Shown: positions 44,854 to 53,920 of the stretch, piece by piece
Layout of the letters: the number at the start of each line of letters is the position of its first letter
Numbering within the stretch: the stretch's first letter is position 1
Origin: Actinopolymorpha pittospori
GTDB lineage: Bacteria > Actinomycetota > Actinomycetes > Propionibacteriales > Actinopolymorphaceae
Assembly: GCF_014873875.1 (NCBI RefSeq)
Contig: NZ_JADBEM010000001.1
Location: 7,564,001-7,628,000 of the forward strand
Reading direction: 5' to 3'
DNA: 64,000 bases
Made by a program: the position numbers and the translations under genes
Notes under the pieces: model-generated
Told to the model about the DNA's origin: nothing
The model's input: only the letters and a program-made list of their open reading frames with translations
Databases searched by the model: none

Positions 44854-45624
44854 ATGGCTGTCAACGACTTGGACCTTGACAAGATCATCGCCACCGTCGA
44901 GGCGGGGCAGGCGGAGGGCGGACCACTGGACCGGGTGAGCGCGGCACGGGAGACCGCGTCGCGCCTGGAGGCCCTTGCGCAGCACGTGGTCGCGCACTTC
45001 GTCGACCAAGCCCGTCACGACGGTGCTTCCTGGACCGACATCGGCACCGCACTGGGCGTCACCCGCCAGGCCGCGCAACAACGCTTCGTCCCGGCCGAGG
45101 GCGTCGACGTCGACGCGGCGGTGAACAAACCCGCACTCTCCTACACCTCGCGTGCTTCCGCGGCGTTGCTGGCCGCGCGGGAGCTCGCCACGGAGCATCA
45201 CCACCGCAGCGTCGAGGACGTGCACCTGCTCCTCGTTCTCCTCGACAACCGCAGCGGTGGGGCGATCGGCGCGATGCGCGGTCTTGGCCGCAAGACCGCC
45301 GACGTACGCAAGGCTGCCCGCACCCACCTCGGGGCCGACGGTCCTCGTCGGTCGGCGAAGAACCCGCCGCTTGGCCGGTCGGCGGTGAAGGCACTCGACG
45401 TCGCCGCACGTGAGGCACTTCGCCTCGGACGCGGTGAGGTCGGGACCGAGCACGAACTCCTGGCGCTGGTGAGCGACCCTTCGTCCGCGGCGGGGCAGGC
45501 GCTCGCCGATGCTGGGGTCAGCTACGACGACCTACGCGCCGAGGTGGCCAAGCAGGCGGCCGTCGGTGCGGAGCGCACTGCCCAGAAGCGCATCACCCGA
45601 CGCAAGCGCACGGGCACCGCATAA
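44854..45624 (+). CDS. HTH protein with Clp N-terminal-like repeats (copy 1)
   Basis: 256 aa. A helix-turn-helix lies at about residues 58-78 (SWTDIGTALGVTRQAAQQRF). It is followed by two Clp_N-like motifs, each with the hallmark SVEDVHLLLVLLDN or GTEHELLALVSD. In ClpA/ClpC such domains bind adaptors or damaged proteins, but here the ATPase modules are absent. A second gene of the same build lies at 59261-59995. A basic tail ends RRKRTGTA. The ATG at 44854 is chosen over a TTG at 44818 because the latter is part of the -35 box. Likely an autoregulated repressor (inference). Confidence 0.82.
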   Translation: MAVNDLDLDKIIATVEAGQAEGGPLDRVSAARETASRLEALAQHVVAHFVDQARHDGASWTDIGTALGVTRQAAQQRFVPAEGVDVDAAVNKPALSYTSRASAALLAARELATEHHHRSVEDVHLLLVLLDNRSGGAIGAMRGLGRKTADVRKAARTHLGADGPRRSAKNPPLGRSAVKALDVAAREALRLGRGEVGTEHELLALVSDPSSAAGQALADAGVSYDDLRAEVAKQAAVGAERTAQKRITRRKRTGTA

Positions 45625-45693
45625 TCACACTCGAGGGGGCACCGGTCGGAGACGGCCGGTCCGGAAGGAACGGGGAACGCCACCCGCGAGGAG

Positions 45694-46710
45694 TCACCAG
45701 CTGTCGGTGGACAGGAGTTCGGCCAGCCACCGCGGCACGTACTCCGCGTAGGTCGCACGCTCGGTGGCGTTCGCCCCGGTGAGTGCTCGCTGCCAGGCGA
45801 GCGCCCGACCGATCTTGGCCAGCTGGGTGGCCCACCGCATGGCGTCCAGCAGATCGGCGCGGTCGTACTCCGCGCTCCAGGGCTCGAGGTAGGCGTCGCG
45901 AAGCTTGAGGAGTTCGGGCGCGTCGGGTGCCAGATCGAGACGTTGGGCGACGTTGCGGAGCGTCCCGACCAGGGTGCCGAACGGATGCGCCACGGAGGCG
46001 TCGCCCCAGTCGAGAAAGACGTAGGCCGGTCCGCCGGCCGCCAGCCGGACGAACACGTTGCCGTCGTGGAAGTCGTCGTGTTGCAGCGAGGCACCGATTC
46101 CTACCGCGTCGAGGCACTGCGCCCAGACGACGACCTGGGGACCGAGTGCGCGCAGCCGGTGATAGTGCTCGACCGCGAGTCCGTCCCTGGCGCCGAGTCG
46201 TAGCCAGGCGGTGTCGGCGAGCAGTCGCGCGAAGTGGCCCGGGATCGTGGCCGGACGCAGGTCCGGAACGCCGAGGGCGATCAGTTCGTGCGCCCGCGGC
46301 GCCAGTGAGCGTTGGAGTTCGGCGTACGCCGGAAGCACGTCCAGCCAGCGGCTCACGTCAGGATCGACGTACAACAAGGAACGCAGCGACGTACCGGCGT
46401 CGGGTAGCAGGGTCCAGGCGCGGTCGACGTCGATCGCCAGCGGCATCAGGACGTGGGTGCTGGCCGAGCGCCGGAGCGCCGCCAGCAGCCGTGGCTCGTA
46501 CGCCGTGCCGGGTCCGTTGGCCTTCATCCACACCGAGCCGTCGGTGGTGGGTAGCTCGAGGACCGTCGACCAGGGGCGCAGGTGGGTCTGTGCGAGCGGA
46601 CCCGTCGGATGCAGGCCGAGATCGTGGAGCGCACGCGCCACCCAGTCCATGGCGCCCGAACGCCACGTCTCGCTGGCCCAGATCCGGGTGTGCGCCTGCG
46701 CCGGCCTCAT
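45694..46710 (-). CDS. Aminoglycoside phosphotransferase (APH) family protein
   Basis: 338 aa, kinase-like fold. Catalytic loop LQHDDFHDGNVF (near residue 225) and metal-binding FLDWGDAS (near 250) are intact. The N-terminal lobe begins WSTVLELPTTDGSVWMKANG. The ATG at 46710 is used. APH-fold proteins act on many small molecules; antibiotic resistance should not be assumed. Upstream is a 284-bp divergent region shared with the Nudix gene. Confidence 0.82.
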   Translation of the reverse strand: MRPAQAHTRIWASETWRSGAMDWVARALHDLGLHPTGPLAQTHLRPWSTVLELPTTDGSVWMKANGPGTAYEPRLLAALRRSASTHVLMPLAIDVDRAWTLLPDAGTSLRSLLYVDPDVSRWLDVLPAYAELQRSLAPRAHELIALGVPDLRPATIPGHFARLLADTAWLRLGARDGLAVEHYHRLRALGPQVVVWAQCLDAVGIGASLQHDDFHDGNVFVRLAAGGPAYVFLDWGDASVAHPFGTLVGTLRNVAQRLDLAPDAPELLKLRDAYLEPWSAEYDRADLLDAMRWATQLAKIGRALAWQRALTGANATERATYAEYVPRWLAELLSTDSW

Positions 46711-46971
46711 CGTCGGATTCGACCTCCGGTGCGTGTGGTCCGACCGACCACCGCCGAAGCGGCGGCGGTCCGCTCCTGCACCGCAACTTAGCCGATCCCG
46801 GCGAGCAGGAACCCCTTCGTCGCCGAGGAGTTCCAGCATCTGAGCCTTCCTACCCGGCTTCGACCCGATGCGGGCGTTGTGCGAGGACAACGCGCTTCGC
46901 GGGGTTCGGGTGGAGTGGGCCGTGAAGGCTAGGGTGAAACCGGTTCGCGTGTCCTCACCGAAGGAGAGACC

Positions 46972-46998
46972 GTGGCAGGGACGGAGGCTGGCCGATGA
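46972..46998 (+). CDS. Possible 8-codon leader peptide coupled to the Nudix gene
   Basis: GTG start with AAGGAGAG a few bases upstream; the peptide reads M-A-G-T-E-A-G-R and stops in TGA overlapping the Nudix ATG (ATGA). The Nudix gene also has its own GGAGG. Coupled translation is plausible but unproven. Confidence 0.3.
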   Translation: MAGTEAGR

Positions 46999-47471
46999 CA
47001 GGCCCGATGGCAGGTCCTGCGGCCGGCTCGGTGCGCACCCGCGTCTCGGCGTACGCGGTCGCGGTCGACTCGGAGCGCGTGTTGCTGACCCGACTGTCGG
47101 CCACCTCACCCATCTTCGAGCCGGGGTTGTGGCATCTGCCGGGCGGCGGGATCGACCCGGGTGAACAGCCGGTGGACGCGCTGGCCCGCGAACTCCTGGA
47201 GGAGACCGGCCTCGAACTCCGAGCGGCTCGGCTCGTCGACGCGCGGAGCTACGCCGCGCACCGACTGGGCGTGAGCTGGCATCTGGTGGCGCTCTTCTAC
47301 GTCGCCACCCTGCGAGACGCCGGCGTACCGTTCGTCAGCGAGGTCGACGGGACGACGGCTGAGGTCGCCTGGCTGCCGTTGGCCATGCTGGACGACGCGA
47401 CCCTCTCCCCCGCCGCGCTCGACGGCCTTGGACACGCCCGGGCGGACGGGTCCACGAGTTCGCGGCGCTGA
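46995..47471 (+). CDS. NUDIX hydrolase
   Basis: 158 aa. The Nudix box is intact: GGGIDPGEQPVDALARELLEETGLEL (residues about 50-75, GX5EX7REXXEEXG). Strand regions before and after fit the fold. GGAGG lies 7 nt before the ATG. Typical substrates are nucleoside diphosphate derivatives; the specific one is not evident. Converges on the abhydrolase gene, 18 nt apart. Confidence 0.9.
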   Translation: MTGPMAGPAAGSVRTRVSAYAVAVDSERVLLTRLSATSPIFEPGLWHLPGGGIDPGEQPVDALARELLEETGLELRAARLVDARSYAAHRLGVSWHLVALFYVATLRDAGVPFVSEVDGTTAEVAWLPLAMLDDATLSPAALDGLGHARADGSTSSRR

Positions 47472-47489
47472 AGCTGCCGACCGTGCTCG

Positions 47490-49562
47490 TCAGCCCTTGG
47501 TGGTGTGGCCGCCACGCCCCTCTTCGTCGTCGGGTGGGAGGAGAACGTCACCGCCCTCGGCCTCGGCGACCAGTCGCTCGGCGTCCCGAGCGAGCAGCAA
47601 GCGTTCCTTGACAAGGCGGGTGGCCACGTCGCGGACCGCGGCGACGTACCCCTCGTGGTCGCCGTAGCGTTCCTCCAGGGAGGGACGTGGATCCCCCCGC
47701 GTGAGACGTTGCGCCGTCGTCACAGGGAACGCCAGCCAGCTCCCGCGCAGTCCGGCGAGGTCGCCGGCTCCCGGGTCGGTCGCGCGGATGTTCCAGCCCG
47801 TGGTGGTCGCGAGGGGTACGGCGTGGTTGGTCGACCGGACGCCGGCGATCTCGTTCCCGTCGGCATCGATCCGGGGCACCAGGATCCGCGCCTCGGGCAC
47901 CTCCGACGGTACCGGCGGCTCGACGGACACCACGCCGACCAGGTCGCGGCCGTGGAAGCCCGGGCCGGTCTCCAGACGCAAGGGACGGTTGACAAGACCG
48001 GAGTAGGTCGCGCCCGGGATGGAGGGCCAGCCGAAGGTGGCCGGGTCGGGCGGGACGAGTGTCTGGTCCGCGAGCCTCGGGAACGCCGACGGTGGCGGCG
48101 CCGTCCCGTCACAGACCCACTCGGCGAGGGCGACCAGCAACGCCCGCAGCGTCTCGAAGTACGGGGTCGGGTTGAGCGGGTGCCGGCCCACCTCGAGCAG
48201 CGGCTCCTCCGCCGGACCGTGCTGGGTGCCGGTGAGGAAGTAGACGCGGACGTCCGGCGGGATCGGCAGGTCGAACGTTCCAGCGAGGTCGGTGGTGGTG
48301 AGGGACATCCGGCCCTGCCAGTACTCCGTCGAGGACACGGTCTGGACGACCAGCGGACGCGTGTCGGTCTCGGTGCAGCGGTCGAGCAGGGAGCCGACCC
48401 GGCCGTCGTACCCCAACGCCGTCGCCCAGGTGGTGGGCGACTCGGCCTGCGGGAACAGGTGGTCCTCGTGCTGGCCGTATCCACGGCCCGGCTGGCCGAA
48501 GCGGAGGTTGATCGTGGAACGGCCGGTCGCGACGTGGGGAGCCACGCCGTCCCACACGCGACGTCCGCGCAGGTCGGCGTTGTACCCCAGGTGCAGGAAG
48601 CCGCGGATGAAGCGCCCGCTCTGCGAGGACCCGAAGGCGGCGGTGGAGGTGATCACGCCGGCGACCGGGTTGGGCGTGCCGCGCGCGTCGCTGTCGGCGT
48701 AGCGCAGGAACGACACGAGGTCGCGGGTGGCCACGTATCCGAGCCCCAGGACGAGCGGGTCCCGCGCGGTGTAGAGGAGCTCGTAGATGGCGCCGGGTTC
48801 GAACCCGTCCCGCACCGCGAGGTGGACGGGGCTCGGCCGACCCGGCCAGGGCGTGTCGGTGCAGTCCGCGAAGGCCCACTCGGTGGGCGGTAGTTCCACC
48901 CGGACGTCGGACTCCCGGGACCGCCGGGTCAGCTTCGCCGCCTGTGGGTCGAGGTCGACGGTGGCATAGCTGGCGTGCGTTCCGGAGTCGACGAAGGCCC
49001 CACTCGACAACGTCAGGCTCGGTGCCGGCTCGGACACGACGTACTCCGTCCGCACCAGCCCGGTGATCGGCGTCCCGTCGGCCCACCGTGCGACCGGCAC
49101 CCGCAGCCGAAGACGGTCCTCACCGGGTAGCACGTCGCCCTGCCAGCCGTGGGCGAGGAGGGTGTATCCCTGCTCCATCGCGAACCCGTCGCCCACGTCG
49201 CGGGGGTCGTTCACGTCCTCGACGCCGTGGTTCAGCGTGTCGAGCAGGGTGCGGTTGCCCCGGTTGGGGATGTCGCAGAACAGCAGGCCGCTCGCGTGAG
49301 CCGGGTCGGTCGGGGTGAGCAGCACCACGTCGGAGGCGTACTCGACCCGGCCCCGCGCGTTGGTCGGGGCCAATGCGAGGTCGGTGACGAGCGCGCTGCC
49401 GGGATGGGCCGGGTCGACCTCACCGTGGGCGGTCGCCACGATCTTGCGGTAGGTGCCGCGCTCGCCGAAGGTCCGGCCGCCGAAGGCCACCGGCTCGACC
49501 CGGTGCACCTCGAACCTCGTGATGCCAGGTGGGGACGGTGTCCCCTCCCCCGTTGCCGACAT
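47490..49562 (-). CDS. Alpha/beta-hydrolase domain protein (Abhydrolase_10-like)
   Basis: 690 aa, a large hydrolase type common in actinobacteria and proteobacteria. The opening GITRFEVHRVEPVAFGGRTFGERGTYRKI-type region is characteristic. The nucleophile elbow reads FGSSQSGRFIRGFL (near residue 320). Other conserved parts are FCDIPNRGN and TNHAVPLATTTGWNIR. No signal peptide. It ends a leftward run with the alanine-racemase-like and D-aminoacylase-like genes; 34 nt separate it from the gene before. Substrate unknown, perhaps an ester or amide. Confidence 0.8.
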   Translation of the reverse strand: MSATGEGTPSPPGITRFEVHRVEPVAFGGRTFGERGTYRKIVATAHGEVDPAHPGSALVTDLALAPTNARGRVEYASDVVLLTPTDPAHASGLLFCDIPNRGNRTLLDTLNHGVEDVNDPRDVGDGFAMEQGYTLLAHGWQGDVLPGEDRLRLRVPVARWADGTPITGLVRTEYVVSEPAPSLTLSSGAFVDSGTHASYATVDLDPQAAKLTRRSRESDVRVELPPTEWAFADCTDTPWPGRPSPVHLAVRDGFEPGAIYELLYTARDPLVLGLGYVATRDLVSFLRYADSDARGTPNPVAGVITSTAAFGSSQSGRFIRGFLHLGYNADLRGRRVWDGVAPHVATGRSTINLRFGQPGRGYGQHEDHLFPQAESPTTWATALGYDGRVGSLLDRCTETDTRPLVVQTVSSTEYWQGRMSLTTTDLAGTFDLPIPPDVRVYFLTGTQHGPAEEPLLEVGRHPLNPTPYFETLRALLVALAEWVCDGTAPPPSAFPRLADQTLVPPDPATFGWPSIPGATYSGLVNRPLRLETGPGFHGRDLVGVVSVEPPVPSEVPEARILVPRIDADGNEIAGVRSTNHAVPLATTTGWNIRATDPGAGDLAGLRGSWLAFPVTTAQRLTRGDPRPSLEERYGDHEGYVAAVRDVATRLVKERLLLARDAERLVAEAEGGDVLLPPDDEEGRGGHTTKG

Positions 49563-49596
49563 CGTGCCTCCGAGGGTTCGGGACCGGCTGGGACGC

Positions 49597-50895
49597 TCAG
49601 AACAGCGTGTGGGCGACCTCGACGATGCGGTCGTCCTCGTCGACGACCGGGATCAGCCGCCACTTGTCGAACGCCGTACAGGGGTGGGAAATCCCCATGC
49701 GCACCAGATCGCCGACGGCGAGACCGGAATCGGCCGGGAGATCGAGGAAGGCGTGCTGGTCGTTGAGCATCGAGACGGTGACCGAACCAGGGTCCGCACG
49801 CCGGCTGCCGTCCGGGGCCACGATCTCCTCGACGATGGGCATGGCGACGTCGAAGGCGATGTCGCGCCGACCCGCGCCGACCAGGGCCCGGGTCGGCTCC
49901 GGCCGGGACAGCACGTAACCCCAGACCTCCAGGGCGGCACGCAGCTCGTACGGCTCGCCACCGGTGGGCAACGGGGTGGCGTGGCCGTAGAGGCCCTCGT
50001 CGTGGGTGACGTAGCCGCCGCTGCGGATGACCGCGGTCGAGCCCGGCACGCCGGCGAACTCCTGGGCGACGACGTCGAAGTAGGTGCTGCCGCCCGCGGA
50101 CAGCAGGAGCTCACCGTCGGGCGACTGGAGCAGCCCTTCGTCGCGCAGCGCGAGTCCGAGTCCGCGGATCTGCCGGCAGAACTCCGCCGCCGCCTCGAGG
50201 TCGGCGTCGGTCCGGCCGTGGCCGAGCACTCCCTCGTAGCCGGTCGCGCCGACGACCATCAGGGTCTCCGCCGCGGCGGCCGCCCGCGCCACCTCCAGTG
50301 CCGCCTCGTGGCCGCGCGCACCGGTACGCCGGCCGGGAACGCCGATCTCCACCAGGACGGGCAGCTTCCTGGTGGCTCCGTGCGCCGCCAGCGCGCGGTC
50401 GAGCAGGTCGACGTTCTCCGGGCCGTCGACACACACCAGCACGGTGAGGTCCGGGTCGGCGTTCGTCGCGGCGGCCAGCCAGGCGATGCCGGCCGGGTCG
50501 ACGAGCTGGTTGGCCAGCAGGATCCGGCGTACGCCGACCTCTGCATAGGCGCGGACCTGGCTGATCGTCGCCGCGGTGATCCCCCAGGCACCGGCGCGCA
50601 GCTGCCGGGCGGTGACCTCGGGCGACATGGACGTCTTGCCGTGGGGCGCGATGACGACACCCTGGTCGGCGCACCAGGCCGCCATGGTGGCGACGTTGCC
50701 CGCGAGCCTGCTCTCCCGCAGCACCATCAGGGGAAACGCCAGCTCGCCCCCGTGCAGGCTGGTCTTGCGGTCGACCAGTTCAGCGGAGGTGATCGGAGCG
50801 AGCATGGTGAAACCCTTGTCCGCGGGATCGACCGGGCGCTGGCGCAGCGCCTCCAGGGCGGACTCGAGGGCCTTCGCGTCGTACGCCGCAGTCAT
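49597..50895 (-). CDS. D-threonine aldolase / D-serine dehydratase-like PLP enzyme
   Basis: 432 aa, fold-type III PLP enzyme. The Schiff-base lysine lies in APHGKTSMSPEV (near residue 87), and a metal-binding His/Cys pair in GISHPCTAFDKW ends the C-terminal domain. The GGSTYFDVV motif binds the cofactor phosphate. Relatives cleave or deaminate D-threonine, D-serine or 3-hydroxy-aspartate. It overlaps the N-acyl-D-amino-acid deacylase gene (ATGA), so the pair likely frees and then breaks down D-amino acids. Confidence 0.88.
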   Translation of the reverse strand: MTAAYDAKALESALEALRQRPVDPADKGFTMLAPITSAELVDRKTSLHGGELAFPLMVLRESRLAGNVATMAAWCADQGVVIAPHGKTSMSPEVTARQLRAGAWGITAATISQVRAYAEVGVRRILLANQLVDPAGIAWLAAATNADPDLTVLVCVDGPENVDLLDRALAAHGATRKLPVLVEIGVPGRRTGARGHEAALEVARAAAAAETLMVVGATGYEGVLGHGRTDADLEAAAEFCRQIRGLGLALRDEGLLQSPDGELLLSAGGSTYFDVVAQEFAGVPGSTAVIRSGGYVTHDEGLYGHATPLPTGGEPYELRAALEVWGYVLSRPEPTRALVGAGRRDIAFDVAMPIVEEIVAPDGSRRADPGSVTVSMLNDQHAFLDLPADSGLAVGDLVRMGISHPCTAFDKWRLIPVVDEDDRIVEVAHTLF

Positions 50896-52466
50896 CGTCC
50901 AGGTTCTCCTCGTCGCAGGGCGCGACCGGGTGTCGCGCCGGTGAGTTCGCCGCGGGCCAGCACGATCTCGCCGGCCACGAGTACGTCACGTACCCCGTCG
51001 GCGAGCTGGCGCGGATCGTCGTAGGTCGCGCGGTCGGCGACGGTCTCGGGGTCGACGACCACGATGTCGGCGACGCCCCCCTCGACCAGCCGGCCCCGGT
51101 CGGCCAGCTGGAACCGCCGCGCCGGGTGCCCGGCGAGGTGCCAGGCGGCCTGGGACCAGGACCAGTCCCCGAGGTCGCGGGTGTGGTGGCCGAGGAAGCG
51201 CGCGAAGGCTCCCCATCCGCGTGGATGCGGGTGGCCGCCGAGGTAGATGGCGTCGGAGCAGGCCAGGTGCCGGTCGTCGCGGATCATCTCGCGCATGTCG
51301 GACTCGTCGCCGCCGGGCGCCGGGATGATGACGCCGACGGCGAGGTCGCTGTCGAGCAGCATGTCGCAGAGCAGGTCAGCGAAGCTGAGCTTGGACTTCT
51401 CGCAGGCCTGCGCGACCGTGGCCCCCTCGGCCCAGCGGAACTTCTCCCCCGCGACGTTGCCGAGGATCGCGGTCGCGACCTCGGCCTCGATCCTGGGAAA
51501 CCAGTCGGCCTGCAGCTCCGCCCGCACCCGTGGGTCGGCGAGACGGCGCATCGTCGCGTCGACACCGCCGGCCTGGATCCGTGCCGGCAGCGCCTTCATC
51601 GCGAGGATCGTGTTGCCGTAGATGTGCGGGTAAGCGTCGAACGTCGCGTCCACCCCGTCGGCGGCGCAGTCCTCGAGGTGGGCGAGGAGGGGTTCGGCGC
51701 GGCCGCGCAGGTGGGACACGTGGATCGGCACGCCCGTCGCCCGGCCGAGCTCGCGGGCCTCCAGCATCCCCGGCGCGGTGCCGCCGTCGTAGCTGCGCAG
51801 GTGGCTGACGTAAGGGACGCCGGCCGCGGCGGCGACCCGGCACAGCGCGGCGAGTTCGTCGAAGTCGGCGAAGATCCCCGGGACGTACTCCAGCCCGGTG
51901 GACACGCCGACCGCTCCCTCCTCGATGGCCTGCTCGACCAGCCGGACCATCTCCGGCAGCCGGGCGGGACCCGCGTCGTGGTCGTCGGGGCCGAGCACCT
52001 CGTGCCGCACCGTGCCGAGCGGGACGAGGTAGGCGACGTTGATCGGCGTACGGCGGTCGTAGTAGGAGAGCAGGCCCGCCACGGTGCAGCCCTCGGCCAG
52101 CTCGGGAGGCGGCGGTCCGTCGACGGCGGCGAAGTAGCGCCCGACGTAGGCCGCGGTCGCCGCCGAGGACGGCGCGAAGGACAGCCCGTCCTGGCCGAGA
52201 ACGACCGAGGTGATGCCCTGCCGCAGCATCGCCTCCTGGACGTCGGGGCGGACGAGGACGGTGTCGGCGTGCACGTGGGAGTCGACGAACCCCGGCATCA
52301 CGAGGCGGCCGGTGACGTCCATGACGGTGCGGGCGGGTACGTCGTCGCCGAGCCGGCCCACAGCGGCGATCCGGCCGTTGCTGATCGCGAGGTCGGCGGG
52401 GTAGACCCCGGCTCCGGTGCCGTCCACGACCGTGCCGCCGGTCAGGAGGATGTCGTAGCCGCTCAC
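50892..52466 (-). CDS. N-acyl-D-amino-acid deacylase (amidohydrolase family)
   Basis: About 524 aa, zinc hydrolase. The metal motif FVDSHVHADTVL lies near residue 62, with VSTGLEYVPG, VSHLRS and IHVSHLRG giving further ligands. HYDROLASE end motifs include GVADIVVVDPETVADRATYDDPRQLADGV-type sequence, typical of D-aminoacylases. GTG at 52472 sits on the ribosome site; the GTG at 52466, with GAGG 5 nt upstream, is preferred. First of three tightly linked leftward genes. The deacylated D-amino acid would feed the PLP enzyme downstream. Confidence 0.88.
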   Translation of the reverse strand: MSGYDILLTGGTVVDGTGAGVYPADLAISNGRIAAVGRLGDDVPARTVMDVTGRLVMPGFVDSHVHADTVLVRPDVQEAMLRQGITSVVLGQDGLSFAPSSAATAAYVGRYFAAVDGPPPPELAEGCTVAGLLSYYDRRTPINVAYLVPLGTVRHEVLGPDDHDAGPARLPEMVRLVEQAIEEGAVGVSTGLEYVPGIFADFDELAALCRVAAAAGVPYVSHLRSYDGGTAPGMLEARELGRATGVPIHVSHLRGRAEPLLAHLEDCAADGVDATFDAYPHIYGNTILAMKALPARIQAGGVDATMRRLADPRVRAELQADWFPRIEAEVATAILGNVAGEKFRWAEGATVAQACEKSKLSFADLLCDMLLDSDLAVGVIIPAPGGDESDMREMIRDDRHLACSDAIYLGGHPHPRGWGAFARFLGHHTRDLGDWSWSQAAWHLAGHPARRFQLADRGRLVEGGVADIVVVDPETVADRATYDDPRQLADGVRDVLVAGEIVLARGELTGATPGRALRRGEPGR

Positions 52467-52584
52467 TCGCACCTCGCTCCGTCAGCCTGGCCACGTCCGT
52501 CGGATGGCGGACTCGTCAGGAGGCTATCCGGTCCGCGCCGATTGAACGCCGATCAGGGGCCCGAGCCCGCGCGCGCGTCGCGGT

Positions 52585-53631
52585 TCACCCAGGGGGCTCG
52601 GGATGCAGCCGTACGGCCTGTCCGGTGGCGCCCGCGGCGTAGATCGCGCAGAGCAGGCGTACGGTCCGGACCCCCTCGGTCACGTCGATGGCCGGCGGCC
52701 GACCCTCGCGCAGCGCGTCGAGGACGTCGCGCCACTGCGCGACGTGCCCGTCCAGCCCGATCGCCGCGGGGTCCTGGGCACCGCTCGCCGGACCGGTCGC
52801 GGGAGGAGGTGGTGGTACGCCGGGCACGTCCCAGCGGGTCACCTCGACACCCTGGAGTTCGATCGAGCCGCGGCTCGTGAAGAGCGCGAGCCGGGCCGGA
52901 TCGCCGGGCCGGATCGCCGTCGAGGAGGCCACCAGCGCGAGGGCGCCGGACGCGAAGCGCACCGTCGCCACCGCGGTGTCCTCGGCCCGCAGCAGGTCAC
53001 GGTCGTGGCCGAGGGTGTCGTACTGCGCCGTCACCTCCACCGGCACGCCCAGGAACCATTGCAGCAGGTCGATGTTGTGGACCGCCTGGTTCATCACCGA
53101 GCCGCCGCCGGACTCCATCCGCGCCCGCCACGGCGACTCCGTGTAGTAGGCGTCGTCCCGGTGCCAGTGGACGAAGGTCTCCCCGAGGATCGGCCTGCCG
53201 AGCTTTCCGGCGTCGAGCAGCCGTTTGACGTGGCGGTGGTGGGGTTCGAGCCGCCGCTGCGCCATCACCGAGACCTGTCGGCCGGCTCTCGCCGCGGCCC
53301 AGGCGACCTCCTGCGCGGCGGCGACGTCCAGCGCGAGCGGCTTCTCCACGACGATGTTGCTGCCGGCCGCGAGGGCGGCGACGGTCTGCGGCGCGTGTGT
53401 GGGCGTCGGGCCACAGAGCACCACGATGTCGAGGTCGTCACGGCCGACGATCTCCTCGGGCCTCGCGCGTGCGGCCTCGGGCCAACCGAGTTCGGCGAGA
53501 TCGACACCGGATCCCCCGCTCACGACGACGAGATCCACCTCGTCACGCAGGAGCGCGAGGACGCGGGCGTGGGTGACGCCGATGCTGCCCAGGCCGACCA
53601 ACCCGACACGCCGTCTCAACTGGGCCTCCAT
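52585..53631 (-). CDS. Gfo/Idh/MocA family oxidoreductase
   Basis: 348 aa, NAD(P)-dependent. The Rossmann motif GLGSIGVTHARVL opens the protein, and the EKPLAL signature lies near residue 105. The substrate-side histidine motif NQAVHNIDLLQWFLG near 190 is present. A Pro-rich loop (PGVPPPPPATGP) is a local insertion. The gene heads the leftward run and ends 112 nt before the deacylase gene, a gap where I see nothing else. Many relatives oxidise sugars or inositols. Confidence 0.88.
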   Translation of the reverse strand: MEAQLRRRVGLVGLGSIGVTHARVLALLRDEVDLVVVSGGSGVDLAELGWPEAARARPEEIVGRDDLDIVVLCGPTPTHAPQTVAALAAGSNIVVEKPLALDVAAAQEVAWAAARAGRQVSVMAQRRLEPHHRHVKRLLDAGKLGRPILGETFVHWHRDDAYYTESPWRARMESGGGSVMNQAVHNIDLLQWFLGVPVEVTAQYDTLGHDRDLLRAEDTAVATVRFASGALALVASSTAIRPGDPARLALFTSRGSIELQGVEVTRWDVPGVPPPPPATGPASGAQDPAAIGLDGHVAQWRDVLDALREGRPPAIDVTEGVRTVRLLCAIYAAGATGQAVRLHPEPPG

Positions 53632-53709
53632 GCAGGTTTCGCTCTGGTCCGGGCGCGTTGGCCGGGCTCCGGTCGGGGCGTGACCGTCCGGAGCCCGTGC
53701 ACTGAGGGT

Positions 53710-53729
53710 ATTACAGTCCGGACCGTAAT
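53710..53729. promoter_or_regulatory. 20-bp near-perfect palindrome in a divergent promoter
   Basis: ATTAC-A-GTCCGGAC-C-GTAAT has one mismatched pair. It lies 79 nt upstream of the leftward Gfo/Idh gene and 191 nt upstream of the rightward APH gene. A good operator candidate for the D-amino-acid cluster; no regulator gene is next to it. Confidence 0.5.
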
Positions 53730-53920
53730 GCTGGTAGTGCTGTCGCGCGTCGGCCGGACTCTCCCGCGCCTCCTCGCCATCCTCCCTGACGGCGTCCGCT
53801 CTCGGGCGCGGTTCGTCGGCGACGGCGAGCGCTCCACCGAGGAACTCTGGAGCTACCCCAGGTGTGAGGCATGGGATCAGATCATGCCCCGGAGGCCGCC
53901 GAGTAATCTTGCCGAACGCG

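Noticed and set aside
45694..46710. Aminoglycoside resistance gene
   Set aside because: The APH fold motifs are present, but nothing ties this divergent protein to antibiotics; annotated only at family level.
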